64,000 nt of DNA, from contig QAMH01000010.1 of assembly GCA_003149935.1 (NCBI GenBank), positions 62,001 through 126,000 on the forward strand, read 5' to 3'. Within the stretch, counting starts at the first letter, position 1. Every line of letters begins with the position of its first letter. Shown piece after piece: positions 15,001 to 24,195 of the stretch. The notes beneath the pieces were generated by a model. It searched no databases, was not told the origin of the DNA, and saw only the letters and a program-made list of their open reading frames with translations. The translations under genes and the position numbers were made by a program. This stretch comes from Coriobacteriia bacterium (GTDB taxonomy: Bacteria > Actinomycetota > Coriobacteriia > Coriobacteriales > QAMH01).

Positions 15001-18000
15001 TTACTCCGTGAAGTACCCCACGCCGCCTTCAATGAGCGGCTGGTAGCTCAGGTCCGGGATGTTCTGGTACACGCCCGCGCTCCAACGCTCGGTGTGCCCC
15101 ATCTTGCCGAGCACGCGCCCGTCCGGACTCGTGATGCCCTCGATGGCGAGCACCGAGCCATTGGGGTTCACGTCGAGGTCCATGCTCGGCATGCCATCCA
15201 GACCCACGTACTGCGTCGCGATCTGCCCGCTCTCGATAAGCTGCTCGAGCGTGTCATCGTTGGCGACAAAGCGTCCCTCGCCATGGCTGATGGCGACGGT
15301 ATGGATGTCGCCCACCTCACAGCGCGAGAGCCACGGCGACAGGTTGGACGCCACGCGCGTGCGCACGATGCGGCTCTGGTGCCTGCCAATCGTGTTGAAG
15401 GTGAGCGTCGGACAGCCTGCATCGGTCGTGACGATATCGCCATAGGGCACCAATCCGAGCTTGACGAGCGCCTGGAAACCGTTGCAAATACCCAGCATGA
15501 GGCCATCACGATCGTTGAGCAGACGGCGCACCGCCTCCGTCACGTTGGGGTTGCGGAAGAACGCCGTGATGAACTTGGCGCTGCCATCGGGCTCGTCGCC
15601 ACCGGAAAAGCCGCCGGGAATCATGATGATCTGGCTGTTGTCGATTTTCTCGACAAAGGCACGCGTACTCTCTGCAACCGCATCCGGCGTCAGGTTGTTG
15701 ATGATGAAGGTCTCGGGCAGGGCGCCGGCGCGCTCGAAGGCGAGCGCCGTGTCGTACTCGCAATTGTTGCCTGGAAAGACCGGAATGATGACGCGCGGCT
15801 TGGCAAGATTGCCGCAATACGTGAGCGGCACATGGCTCGCATCGCTGATCATGTCGACCCCGCCGCCATCCTCACGATACGGGAAGACGTCCTCGAGCTC
15901 GCTCTCCCATGCCTCCTGCAGCACGGCAAGACGCACGGTCTGCCCACCGGCAATGATCGCGTATTCCTCGATGGTCTCGCCCAGGTCAACCACGTGCATG
16001 TTCTCCGTCGATTCCGGAAGCTCCGCTCCGGGTGCCATCTCGACGGCGAAAGATCCGTACGCGTTGACGAACAGTGTGTCGAGATCGACCTCGTCGTTGA
16101 TGCGCAGACCGATGCCGTTACCCAGGCACATCTTGAAGAGCAGCTCGGCATCTCCGCCGAAGCCCGGCGTGCCCACGGCGAGCACCTGACCGTCCTTGAT
16201 AAGACGCTCGACCGTGTCGAGGCATTCGAGCAGACCGTCCTTCTCGGGCATGAGCCCATCGGCTTCGTAGAACGGATGGATGCACAGCACCATGTGCCCA
16301 GCGCCCTTGAACTCGGGGCTCATCGCATGGTCGACCGTACCGACGGCCGTCGCGAAGCTCACGAGCGTGGGTGGAACATCGAGGTCCTCGAAGCTGCCCG
16401 ACATGGAGTCCTTGCCACCAATGGAGCCCACGCCCAAATCGACCTGGGCCATGAGCGCGCCAAGCAGCGACGCGGCGGGCTTGCCCCAGCGCTCGGGGAC
16501 GTCACGCAGCGAGCCAAAGTACTCCTGGAAGGTCAGATACGCGTCCTTGCGAGCAAAGCCCGCGGCCACGAGCTTTGCCACGCTCTCGACAACCGCGAGA
16601 TACGCGCCCTTGAACTGATTGGCCGACGATAGATACGGATTGAATCCCCAGGCCATGCCGCTCGTCGTGGTGGTTTCGCCCTCGACGGGAAGCTTGGCGA
16701 TCATTGCCATGGGAGTGGTGAGCTGCCGTGCGCCGCCAAAGGGCATGAGCACCGTATTGGCGCCGATGGTGGAGTCGAACATCTCGACGAGGCCCTTGTT
16801 CGAGGCGACGTTGAGATCGGTAACGACGCTCTTCATGCGCTCGGCGAAAGTCGAGCCCTCCCACCGCGGCGCATAGTCCTCGCCAGCGACGATATGCACG
16901 TTCATCTGCTTGGAGGCACCATTCGAGTTGAGGAACTCGCGGCTTACGTCGACAATCGTGTCCCCGCGCCATGTCATACGCACGCGCGGCTCCTCGGTGA
17001 CGGTCGCGATGACGACAGCCTCGACGTTTTCCTCCTCGGCGTACTTGAGGAACTCGTCCACGTCCTCCGCTGCCACAGCACAGGCCATGCGCTCCTGGCT
17101 CTCCGAAATGGCGAGCTCGGTGCCGTCCAAGCCGTCATACTTCTTGGGAACGCAGTCGAGGTCGATGAGCAGGCCATCGGCGATCTCTCCCGTGGCGACG
17201 CTCACGCCACCTGCGCCAAAGTCGTTGCAGCGCTTGATGAGCCGGCAGGCGTCCTTGCGGCGGAAGAGGCGCTGCAGCTTGCGCTCGACCGGCGCGTTGC
17301 CTTTCTGTACCTCGGCACCGCAGGTCTCGATGCTCGAGACGTTATGCGCCTTGGACGAGCCGGTCGCACCGCCGATGCCGTCACGGCCCGTACGGCCGCC
17401 GAGCAAGATGATCTTGTCGCCCGCGATCGGCGTCTCGCGCCGTACGTGGTCGGCGGGCGTCGCCCCCACCACGGCGCCGATCTCCATGCGCTTGGCCGCA
17501 TAGCCCGGATGGTACAGCTCGTTGACCTGGCCCGTTGCCAGGCCAATCTGGTTACCGTAGCTCGAATAGCCATGCGCCGCCGTCGTCACGATCTTGCGCT
17601 GGGGCAGTTTGCCCGCAAGCGTCTCGGCAATGGGAGTATGCGGGTCGGCGGCACCCGTCACACGCATAGCCTGGTACACGTAGGAGCGACCAGACAACGG
17701 GTCGCGAATGCAGCCGCCGATGCAGGTTGCCGCACCACCAAAGGGCTCGACCTCGGTGGGGTGGTTGTGCGTCTCGTTCTTGAAGAGGAACAGCCAGTCC
17801 TCGTCCTCGCCGTTGACATCGACCTTGACCTTGACGGTACAGGCGTTGATCTCCTCGCTCTCGTCGAGGCCCGTAAGGATGCCCTTGCTCTTGAGATACT
17901 TCGCGCCAATGGTGCCCATGTCCATGAGGCAGACGGGCTTCTCGTCGCGCCCAAGCTCATGACGCATGTCCAGGTATGCATCGAAAGCGGCTTGGACAAT

Positions 18001-18726
18001 CTCGTCATCTATCTCGATGTCGGTAAGTTCGGTGCCAAAGGTGGTATGACGGCAATGATCGGACCAGTACGTATCGACCATCTTCACTTCCGTGATGGTC
18101 GGGTCGCGATGCTCGACGTTGGCGAAGTAATCCTGGAAGACCTTGATGTCGGCGAGGTCCATCGCCAACCCGCGCTCGCGGATGAAAATCTCCAGGACCT
18201 CGTCGTCATAATCGATAAAGTGCTCGATCACCTCGACGTCGGCTGGTTCGGGATACTCCGTCTTGAGCGTCTCGACCTCATCGAGCGAGGCCTCGCGCGC
18301 CTCGACGGGATTGATGACATAGTGCTTGATGGCAGCGATGTCATCATCACTCAGATCGCCCTCAAGCAGGTACAGCGTCGCGCTGCGCACCTCGGGACGC
18401 TCGCCGCACGAGACGAACTGGATGCACTCGCTCGCCGAATCCGCTCGTTGGTCGAACTGACCGGGCAGATACTCGACGGCGAAGAGCACGGAGTCATCGG
18501 TGAGAGTGGGCAGGCGACGATGCGCCATATCGACCTGGGGCTCGCTAAAAACAGTGGGAACGCATTGCTCGAAGAGCTCGTCATCAATACCCTCGACATC
18601 GTAGCGGCGGATTGTGCGCAAACTCTCGAGCCCCTCGATTCCAAGCAACGTGCGAAGCTCCGCCTCCAGCTGCTTTGACTCGACATCAAACTCGGGCTTC
18701 TTTTCGACGTAAACGCGAGAAACCAT
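15001..18726 (-). CDS. purL: Phosphoribosylformylglycinamidine synthase, one-chain PurL-PurQ
   Basis: A 1241-residue ATP-dependent enzyme of purine synthesis that converts FGAR to FGAM with glutamine as ammonia donor. The N-terminal part carries the linker domain and ATP-grasp-like PurM folds (MVDTYWSDHCRHTTFGTEL; ETHNHPTEVEPFGGAATCIGG). The C-terminal 260 residues are the class I glutaminase: PGNNCEYDTALAFERAG, GGFSGGDEPDGSAKF, nucleophile Cys in GICNGFQAL and His in ISHGEGRF. This fused, shorter form is typical of clostridia and some actinobacteria. GGAGG precedes the ATG. No other pur gene is in the window. Confidence 0.97.
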   Translation of the reverse strand: MVSRVYVEKKPEFDVESKQLEAELRTLLGIEGLESLRTIRRYDVEGIDDELFEQCVPTVFSEPQVDMAHRRLPTLTDDSVLFAVEYLPGQFDQRADSASECIQFVSCGERPEVRSATLYLLEGDLSDDDIAAIKHYVINPVEAREASLDEVETLKTEYPEPADVEVIEHFIDYDDEVLEIFIRERGLAMDLADIKVFQDYFANVEHRDPTITEVKMVDTYWSDHCRHTTFGTELTDIEIDDEIVQAAFDAYLDMRHELGRDEKPVCLMDMGTIGAKYLKSKGILTGLDESEEINACTVKVKVDVNGEDEDWLFLFKNETHNHPTEVEPFGGAATCIGGCIRDPLSGRSYVYQAMRVTGAADPHTPIAETLAGKLPQRKIVTTAAHGYSSYGNQIGLATGQVNELYHPGYAAKRMEIGAVVGATPADHVRRETPIAGDKIILLGGRTGRDGIGGATGSSKAHNVSSIETCGAEVQKGNAPVERKLQRLFRRKDACRLIKRCNDFGAGGVSVATGEIADGLLIDLDCVPKKYDGLDGTELAISESQERMACAVAAEDVDEFLKYAEEENVEAVVIATVTEEPRVRMTWRGDTIVDVSREFLNSNGASKQMNVHIVAGEDYAPRWEGSTFAERMKSVVTDLNVASNKGLVEMFDSTIGANTVLMPFGGARQLTTPMAMIAKLPVEGETTTTSGMAWGFNPYLSSANQFKGAYLAVVESVAKLVAAGFARKDAYLTFQEYFGSLRDVPERWGKPAASLLGALMAQVDLGVGSIGGKDSMSGSFEDLDVPPTLVSFATAVGTVDHAMSPEFKGAGHMVLCIHPFYEADGLMPEKDGLLECLDTVERLIKDGQVLAVGTPGFGGDAELLFKMCLGNGIGLRINDEVDLDTLFVNAYGSFAVEMAPGAELPESTENMHVVDLGETIEEYAIIAGGQTVRLAVLQEAWESELEDVFPYREDGGGVDMISDASHVPLTYCGNLAKPRVIIPVFPGNNCEYDTALAFERAGALPETFIINNLTPDAVAESTRAFVEKIDNSQIIMIPGGFSGGDEPDGSAKFITAFFRNPNVTEAVRRLLNDRDGLMLGICNGFQALVKLGLVPYGDIVTTDAGCPTLTFNTIGRHQSRIVRTRVASNLSPWLSRCEVGDIHTVAISHGEGRFVANDDTLEQLIESGQIATQYVGLDGMPSMDLDVNPNGSVLAIEGITSPDGRVLGKMGHTERWSAGVYQNIPDLSYQPLIEGGVGYFTE

Positions 18727-18741
18727 TCCCAGGCCTCCAAT

Positions 18742-18769
18742 TATCTCGTGGCTTATTTGCCACGAGATA
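18742..18769. promoter_or_regulatory. Perfect hairpin palindrome upstream of purL
   Basis: TATCTCGTGGC (18742-18752) and GCCACGAGATA (18759-18769) are perfect 11-bp arms around TTATTT. It lies immediately upstream of the purL ribosome site and 65 bases before the divergent lipoprotein gene. It does not match the Bacillus PurBox that I know. It could be an operator or an RNA hairpin in the purL leader. Confidence 0.55.
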
Positions 18770-18833
18770 TCTTACATGAATGGAGCATGTGGTATCGTTT
18801 GCACAACGTCTCGACAATGCCAAAGGAGCCATC

Positions 18834-19463
18834 ATGAAGCGCTCGTTCATACTCGTCATCTCTTGCGTTTGCGCACTCGCGCTCGCCCTGTTCGCCATGA
18901 CCGCCTGCGGTGGCGGCTCATCGGACTCCTCGCAAAGCTCGGCTTCGAGTTCCGCGGCATCTTCGGATGCAAGCGGCACGGAAGGTGCCGAGGAAGGCAA
19001 TCCCGAGGATGCGACGGCTTCGAGCATGTCTTCCGACGAGGTTCGCAGCGTCTTCGAGCAGGCCGTCACCGGCATGAGCGAGTACTACAAGGGCACAACG
19101 CCCGTGGGCGAGCAGCTCTACTACGCTGGCGGCGCCGATGGTGAGAACGCCATCCTCGTCTTGGTCGTCCCCGAGTCCAGCGCATCAGCCGTCTTCATCG
19201 GCCCGGCTACGGTCGGTGATGACAACAAGCTCACGGTCCAGGACGAGACGACGGGCAGTTCCATCTCCTTTGCCGTCATCGATAACGGCGACGGCACGTA
19301 TTCGTTCAGCATGGGCGACCAATACGGTGCCGCCGTGATGAGCAGATGCAGCTCCGCCGAGGTCGTCGATGCGCTCACCGAGGTCGTCATGGCGACAAGC
19401 GCCGCCCAGGCAGGAGCCCAGGGCACCGCCCAAGGCCAGGACCAGGCCCAGCCGCAAGAGTAG
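18834..19463 (+). CDS. Lipoprotein of unknown function
   Basis: A 209-residue exported lipoprotein. The signal peptide MKRSFILVISCVCALALALF ends in a lipobox MTAC, so Cys would be lipidated. A Ser/Ala-rich low-complexity linker follows (about residues 27-55). The globular part, roughly 60-190, is of no recognised family, and the tail is Gln/Ala-rich (GAQGTAQGQDQAQPQE). AAGGAG is 5 bases upstream of the ATG at 18834. The downstream lysozyme-like gene follows within 26 bases, so both may act at the cell envelope. Confidence 0.8.
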   Translation: MKRSFILVISCVCALALALFAMTACGGGSSDSSQSSASSSAASSDASGTEGAEEGNPEDATASSMSSDEVRSVFEQAVTGMSEYYKGTTPVGEQLYYAGGADGENAILVLVVPESSASAVFIGPATVGDDNKLTVQDETTGSSISFAVIDNGDGTYSFSMGDQYGAAVMSRCSSAEVVDALTEVVMATSAAQAGAQGTAQGQDQAQPQE

Positions 19464-19489
19464 AAGTGACCCCAAAACGAAGCGAGCGC

Positions 19490-20296
19490 ATGAGCCAAAC
19501 TTCTAATCGAACACGTCGAAGCGCTTCGGGACGTTCACGCTCCTCGAGCCGCTCGCGCTCAACCCGTCCTCCCATCACGGGTAAGCGCAGCTCGGTCAAA
19601 GCAGCTGCCCAGCGCCAGGTCAACCTCAGAGGCGCTGTCAACAGCCGTAATCTCAAGCGCGTGAAGACGCCCCGCAAGGCATCGCGCATGGTGCTTGTTA
19701 TCGTGCTCTGCATCGTCATTGCCATCGCCGGCGCCGCCGCGCTCTTCTCCCAGACCGACACGGCAAAATACGCCGCATGCGAGCAATATCGTCCCGTCGT
19801 CCAGCAGGCATGCAAAGATTGCAACCTTGACACGGAATGGGTCGATTGCCTGCTTGCGGCCATGGTCGTCGAATCGGGTGGCGATAAGAACGTCAAAAGC
19901 GTACTCAACGTCGATGGCGATATCATGCAGGCCGCAGAGGGCGCATATGGCTGGATCGTCATGAACGGCTGGCCCGAACGCGGCATCTCCGCCGAGTCGA
20001 CCGAGGCGTCCATCTACGCCGGCGTCATGGAGTTTAAGCAGAATCTCCAGCTCTGGGAGAGTTATCTCGGCACCATCACCCCCAATGACGCAACTGAGAT
20101 CCAGCTCGTCATCCAGGGATATAACTTTGGTGCCGACGGCTGGTTCAAGTGGTGCAAGGAACGTGGCGTCAAAGCCTATACCGTGGAGCTCGCCCGCGAG
20201 TACTCCGAAACGAAGATGCCCGCAGACGCGAAGGGCACTCCCACGCATGCCCAGAAGTGGCTCACGGCCTACGACGCCATCCACGCCGGCCACTAG
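19490..20296 (+). CDS. Membrane-anchored lysozyme-like (putative muramidase) protein
   Basis: A 268-residue protein. A basic, Ser/Arg-rich cytoplasmic tail (residues 1-65) is followed by one membrane helix (MVLVIVLCIVIAIAGAAALF) and an external domain. That domain resembles the lysozyme-like family of CwlT-type cell wall enzymes: LLAAMVVESGGDKN with the candidate catalytic Glu, then IMQAAEGAYGW and VIQGYNFGADGWFKW. It probably cleaves or remodels peptidoglycan. The ATG at 19490 has a poor ribosome site; a GTG at 19466 would add 8 residues. Confidence 0.75.
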   Translation: MSQTSNRTRRSASGRSRSSSRSRSTRPPITGKRSSVKAAAQRQVNLRGAVNSRNLKRVKTPRKASRMVLVIVLCIVIAIAGAAALFSQTDTAKYAACEQYRPVVQQACKDCNLDTEWVDCLLAAMVVESGGDKNVKSVLNVDGDIMQAAEGAYGWIVMNGWPERGISAESTEASIYAGVMEFKQNLQLWESYLGTITPNDATEIQLVIQGYNFGADGWFKWCKERGVKAYTVELAREYSETKMPADAKGTPTHAQKWLTAYDAIHAGH

Positions 20297-20330
20297 CGCC
20301 CGTCGCCATTGCGGCCGAAGCCCCTCTTTG

Positions 20331-20578
20331 TCATTTCGACCGGAGCGGCGATCGGGTGCCGTCCCTCTTGTCATTTCGACCGGAGCGGCGATCGGGTGCC
20401 GCCCCTCTTGTCATTTCGACCGGAGCGGCGATCGGGTGCCGCCCCTCTTGTCATTTCGACCGGAGCGGCCGCAAGGCCGCGGAGTGGAGAAATCTCCTCC
20501 ACCAGCGAGAGAGATCTCTCGACTCCGCTTCGCTTCGCTCGAGATGACAATAAGGGACGCCGTAGCTCCGCTCGAAGT
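20331..20578. repeat. Tandem 40-bp repeats and dispersed ATGACA-type element
   Basis: Three full units of 40 bp begin at 20331, 20371 and 20411, and a partial one at 20451. Each starts TCATTTCGACCGGAGCGG. The tract continues into GGAGAAATCTC and the inverted CTCGAGATGACA motif. The same vocabulary occurs at 45954-46080, 57433-57565, 59045-59222 and 60361-60445. Together with the terminator this explains the gene-free stretch 20297-20641. Confidence 0.85.
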
Positions 20579-20581
20579 GAC

Positions 20582-20618
20582 AAAAAACGGCGCAGGCCCG
20601 ATTCTGGGTCTGCGCCGT
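20582..20618 (-). terminator. Rho-independent terminator of the C1 peptidase gene
   Basis: ACGGCGCAGGCCC (20587-20599) pairs with GGGTCTGCGCCGT (20606-20618) over 13 bp with one G-U pair. On the minus strand this is followed by six U (complement of 20582-20587), 24 bases after the stop. Confidence 0.92.
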
Positions 20619-20641
20619 CGATTCCGGGAAAAGGTATCCCC

Positions 20642-23365
20642 CTACTTCATGCCGTACCAGCCAACGCCCTCGTATCTCCAGCCTATGCTCACGAGATAGT
20701 CACGTTCGGCTTCGCTCGTGGTGTAGTTGTGCGATCCGGAATTGTTGAAAGGTGCACTCGGATCGACATTGGGATTGAACTCGCGGTGCAGAGGCACCCC
20801 CTGGGCATCGTCGGAATACCAGCCGACGCCCTCGTCATCCCAACCCACCGAAACCAGGTAGTCGCGCTCGACGGTCGAAGTCGTGTAGTGGTGGTCGGTG
20901 CCCGAATACAGGCGGTACACGGGCGTCGTTGACTCGTCTGGCGCAATCCAGCCAACGCCCTCGTCATTCCAACCGGCCGCGACAGTCGCATCACGCTCGG
21001 CCGTGCTCGCCGTGTAGAAATGCTCGCCGGAATTCGGATTGTACAGGCGGTACATGGCCGTCTGCTCGGGATCGTAGGCGCCCTCGGTACCGGCCTTGCG
21101 GGCGTTCCTGAAGTCCGTCATCGCCTTCTCGAGGTTGAAGAGTGCCTTGTCGATGTTGAGCTGCGTGGGCTTGTCGGAGGCGATCAGGTCCTCGGCCTGC
21201 TTCGTCCTCGTCTCCAGCTCGGTGAAAACGTCAGTCGGTACCCAGTACTTGGACGGATGCACGTCGGATCCGTCCTTGCTGGCAACGGCACTGTCCATCA
21301 GGTCCTTGGCCCACTTTGCGTTGCTCTCGAGCTTCTTGAGGTCCTCGTCGGCCGCAGGATCCTCGTAGGCATAGGCCTTGATGGGGAAGTTGTCTATCTG
21401 GGTGCCGGCAAGCGCATCGATGTCCCGTGCGTCCTTGGAGAAGTCCCTCCATGCAAGGTCAGCGCCAGGGTCTTCGTCGGGAGCGGCAAAGAGGAAGCTC
21501 TCGCCCTCGTTTACCACGCTCTTCGAGTAGAAGGCAGGCGACATGTTCTTGACCTGCTCCACGGTTTGCTCTTCTGCGAGCTGTTTTATCTCCTCCACCT
21601 TGCCGGGATCCTCGACATAGGCGTTTGCCGCGGCCTTTGCCTCCTCGTCGGTCTTGCCCTCGGCCTTCGCTGTGCCGTACTCGCGCTCCCAGAGTGCGTT
21701 GCTCAGGGTTTCGACCATCTTGGCAAAGATGGTATCGTGATATTTCTCATAGTTCTGGTCGTAGATTTTCTCCCATGTGTTCTTGTCAAAACCGGTGTCG
21801 AAGCTCACGTAGTAGTTGCCGTCATCCAGGCACTTCTGGGTCAGCACCACGGAGAAAAGCTCGCCTTCGGGCAGGGAGAAGGCCTGATCGCCCAAGTCGA
21901 TGGTGTGGAATCCACCAAAATCGTACGTTGCCTTGACGGTCGCGAGCTTCTCACCCTGGACGGGAGTCGTCGCATCCTCGTCCAGTTGGTAGACCTCGAA
22001 GGTCACCTCGGTATTCGGCCGCGTCGTCTCGCAGGTCAGCTTGCGCACCGTCTGGCCACCGGCCGAGGCAAAGACATTGGCCTCTTGTATCTGACGGGTA
22101 TCGGATTGTGCCGCCGTGCTCTGCGACGGCATGTAGTCGTACTGGTAAATCGAGTAGGACTCGCGCTCGTCAACGATGGACTCAACGTCAAAGTCGAACG
22201 TCTCGGGCTTGGAGATGGTCTTGTCGTAATACGAGAGATAGAAGTAACCGCTCCCGTCTATTCCCCAGCCACCGGGAACCTCATTGGGGAACCCGCCATC
22301 CTTGGAGCCCCAACTGTTCTTGACGATCCAGGCGCCGTCTCCCGGAGGCTGGTGGCTGGGATCGACCTCGCCCGTCGCGGGATTGGGATTGCCGAAGTTC
22401 TCCTTCGAATAACTGTCATCCCAGCCCACGATGGTCACGGCATGGGTGATGGGGACCTTGTCGTAAGTATAGTGTGCCCAGGTCTGCGGGTTCATGTATC
22501 CCGTGTTGGTGATCTGGCCAGGGCGGGACTGATCGGCCATGAAGGCGATGGCAACGCCATGACCGGCTTGCAGCTGCTCCTTGATTGCGGTATTCGCCGC
22601 AGCCAGGGTCTCCTGACCGCCCTCGATGAAGGAGCCATCCGATTCGTAGCAATCCCCTGGGGAGGGGAGCTGGAAAGACTCCTGCAGCTCGACGCCCTGG
22701 CGGAAGCGCTGGCTCTCATCCACCGACCAGTCATCGTCGGAGCTATAGTAGATGCCACTGGAATCTACCTTGCCCTCCTTGCCCTGGTAAGGCACATCCT
22801 CTTCGGGGACGGGACCAATGCCAGAGGAGAACAGCGAGGTACCATAGATCATCATACCGCCCGATGTGAAGGGGGCGTTCACGCCCTCCTTGGTGCTTAT
22901 CATGCCCTCGTCGCCCTGATTCGAGTCATCACCCTCGGGCAGTGGTTGATAGGTGAACCAGGTGAGGTGACGCTCAGAGAGGTCCGGCGTGTCTATGTCG
23001 ATGCCCTTGTCCTTGGCCTCGGAGAGGATGCTCGTCTCGGATGCCGCGGCAACGGCAAACGCCCAGCACGAACCCCAGGGATTCTGGAGCTTGACGGGAG
23101 TAACCGCTCCCTTATCGCGCAAGTCAAACTTTGCCGGCAGGTCCGCCGTCGCCCGCAGGCTATCGGCAGAAGCCAAGGTTGACCAGGCAAAGGGATCCGA
23201 TGCATTGGACTCGGCAACGGATTGCGCGATGACGCTGGTGGAGTTCGCACCCGGGGCGGCAAATGCAGCCGCCGGAACCCCGACCAGGCTGGCAGCTAGA
23301 GCAGCCGATAGGGTGATTCGTCCGAGCCAGGCACCGCGCTTCTTCATACTTCTCGTAATTCCCAC
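20642..23365 (-). CDS. Secreted C1 (papain-like) cysteine peptidase with C-terminal repeats
   Basis: A 907-residue exported protein. The N-terminal signal peptide (KKRGAWLGRITLSAALAASL, then PAAAFA) is followed by a C1A protease domain: PWGSCWAFAVAA with the nucleophile Cys near residue 100, THAVTIVGWDD with the His, and WIVKNSWGS with the Asn. A beta-rich middle region and a helical FIVAR-like segment follow. Then come three repeats of the DUF5648 type (YRLYNPNSGEHFYTAS, HHYTTSTVERDYL, SHNYTTSEAERDYL), likely for wall or glycan binding. The GTG at 23365 has GGAAAGGAAG 7 bases upstream; the longer frame to 23434 is not needed. There is no LPXTG. Confidence 0.9.
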   Translation of the reverse strand: MGITRSMKKRGAWLGRITLSAALAASLVGVPAAAFAAPGANSTSVIAQSVAESNASDPFAWSTLASADSLRATADLPAKFDLRDKGAVTPVKLQNPWGSCWAFAVAAASETSILSEAKDKGIDIDTPDLSERHLTWFTYQPLPEGDDSNQGDEGMISTKEGVNAPFTSGGMMIYGTSLFSSGIGPVPEEDVPYQGKEGKVDSSGIYYSSDDDWSVDESQRFRQGVELQESFQLPSPGDCYESDGSFIEGGQETLAAANTAIKEQLQAGHGVAIAFMADQSRPGQITNTGYMNPQTWAHYTYDKVPITHAVTIVGWDDSYSKENFGNPNPATGEVDPSHQPPGDGAWIVKNSWGSKDGGFPNEVPGGWGIDGSGYFYLSYYDKTISKPETFDFDVESIVDERESYSIYQYDYMPSQSTAAQSDTRQIQEANVFASAGGQTVRKLTCETTRPNTEVTFEVYQLDEDATTPVQGEKLATVKATYDFGGFHTIDLGDQAFSLPEGELFSVVLTQKCLDDGNYYVSFDTGFDKNTWEKIYDQNYEKYHDTIFAKMVETLSNALWEREYGTAKAEGKTDEEAKAAANAYVEDPGKVEEIKQLAEEQTVEQVKNMSPAFYSKSVVNEGESFLFAAPDEDPGADLAWRDFSKDARDIDALAGTQIDNFPIKAYAYEDPAADEDLKKLESNAKWAKDLMDSAVASKDGSDVHPSKYWVPTDVFTELETRTKQAEDLIASDKPTQLNIDKALFNLEKAMTDFRNARKAGTEGAYDPEQTAMYRLYNPNSGEHFYTASTAERDATVAAGWNDEGVGWIAPDESTTPVYRLYSGTDHHYTTSTVERDYLVSVGWDDEGVGWYSDDAQGVPLHREFNPNVDPSAPFNNSGSHNYTTSEAERDYLVSIGWRYEGVGWYGMK

Positions 23366-23797
23366 GGCAACACTTCCTTTCCATAGAAAGACACCGTCAC
23401 GTGGAGGGATCCCTCCATGCATGTATGTCGTCATGATATCAAGGGATTACCGCTCCCCTCGACAGCATCCCGACATCAGGATGGCGAGAGAGTCGCGTGT
23501 CCCCACAGATGACCGCCCCTAAAAAGGCGGAAAGCTCACCTATCGTCCGCACGCAGACGACAGATGAGCTTCCTATAGCAGATGCCCCAGAGACATCCGA
23601 ACCAAACGTTGCAGCGTCTTGGTCTAGCTGTAACGACGGCCGTAGGCTACGACGCCGGAGCTTCTCCTGTTAAAGATCCAGTGCCGACGGATATAGATTG
23701 CGTTTTCTTCACGATTGAACAGCCTGGAAATCCACATTTAAACCACCCTTGTACTGCTATCCGTTCCCGCCTTGTATTTCCCGATGAAACCGATTCC
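23366..23797. other. Gene-free spacer with a two-part stem-loop
   Basis: No coding frame is convincing here. AGCTCA (23533-23538) with TGAGCT (23565-23570), and TCGTC (23543-23547) with GACGA (23556-23560), form a nested imperfect hairpin. It may terminate the upstream RHH transcript or lie in the peptidase mRNA leader. The rest shows no pattern I can support. Confidence 0.4.
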
Positions 23798-23995
23798 CTA
23801 GCACGCCTCTTCCCGCTTGTCCTCGTCCTCCGACTGCGTGTCGGGAACGACGAGGTCAAACGGAATACGGTTTTGGGCAACAAGTTGCTTCGTTGCCATG
23901 ACGACGTAGGTGTTGAAGTTCAGTCCAAGCGCGTCGAGCTTTGCGCTGGCTTCCTTCTTCAGATCGTCGTCCATGCGTATGGTCGTCGACTTCAT
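23798..23995 (-). CDS. Orphan RelB/DinJ-family ribbon-helix-helix protein
   Basis: A 65-residue protein starting MKSTTIRMDDDLKKEASAKL. This is the RelB/DinJ ribbon-helix-helix fold, followed by the common NFNTYVVMATKQLV helix and an acidic tail. Such proteins are antitoxins that bind DNA and a RelE/YafQ toxin. No toxin gene follows on the minus strand; only short unconvincing frames occur in 23582-23797. It is either a solitary antitoxin or the residue of a lost pair. The ribosome site is weak. Confidence 0.7.
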   Translation of the reverse strand: MKSTTIRMDDDLKKEASAKLDALGLNFNTYVVMATKQLVAQNRIPFDLVVPDTQSEDEDKREEAC

Positions 23996-24106
23996 CATTG
24001 TTCTTGCCTTTGGCTACGTTTATGTAATATGTATATCTATTAGTAGTGCATTAGGCGTGCATAGTATATCTCATATATTTCTATTTGACATAATTTTTTA
24101 GGCAGA

Positions 24107-24147
24107 AAATCCAGAAAAAAGAACGACCGACCCCTCAACGGGGTCGG
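24107..24147 (-). terminator. Terminator after the TorD-like gene
   Basis: CCGACCCC (24127-24134) pairs with GGGGTCGG (24140-24147). On the minus strand a U-rich stretch follows (complement of about 24107-24121). It lies about 50 bases after the stop at 24196. Confidence 0.8.
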
Positions 24148-24195
24148 CCGAGCCTTCTGCGGTATGTCTGATGTATGTCTTTTTAGGCTTTTTGC

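Noticed and set aside
16894..18678. Long plus-strand frame opposite purL
   Set aside because: Shadow; purL motifs are unambiguous on the other strand.
20331..20470. CRISPR-like array
   Set aside because: The 40-bp units are directly tandem with no unique spacers between them.
21020..23182. 720-codon plus-strand frame opposite the C1 peptidase
   Set aside because: Shadow; no ribosome site and no domain.
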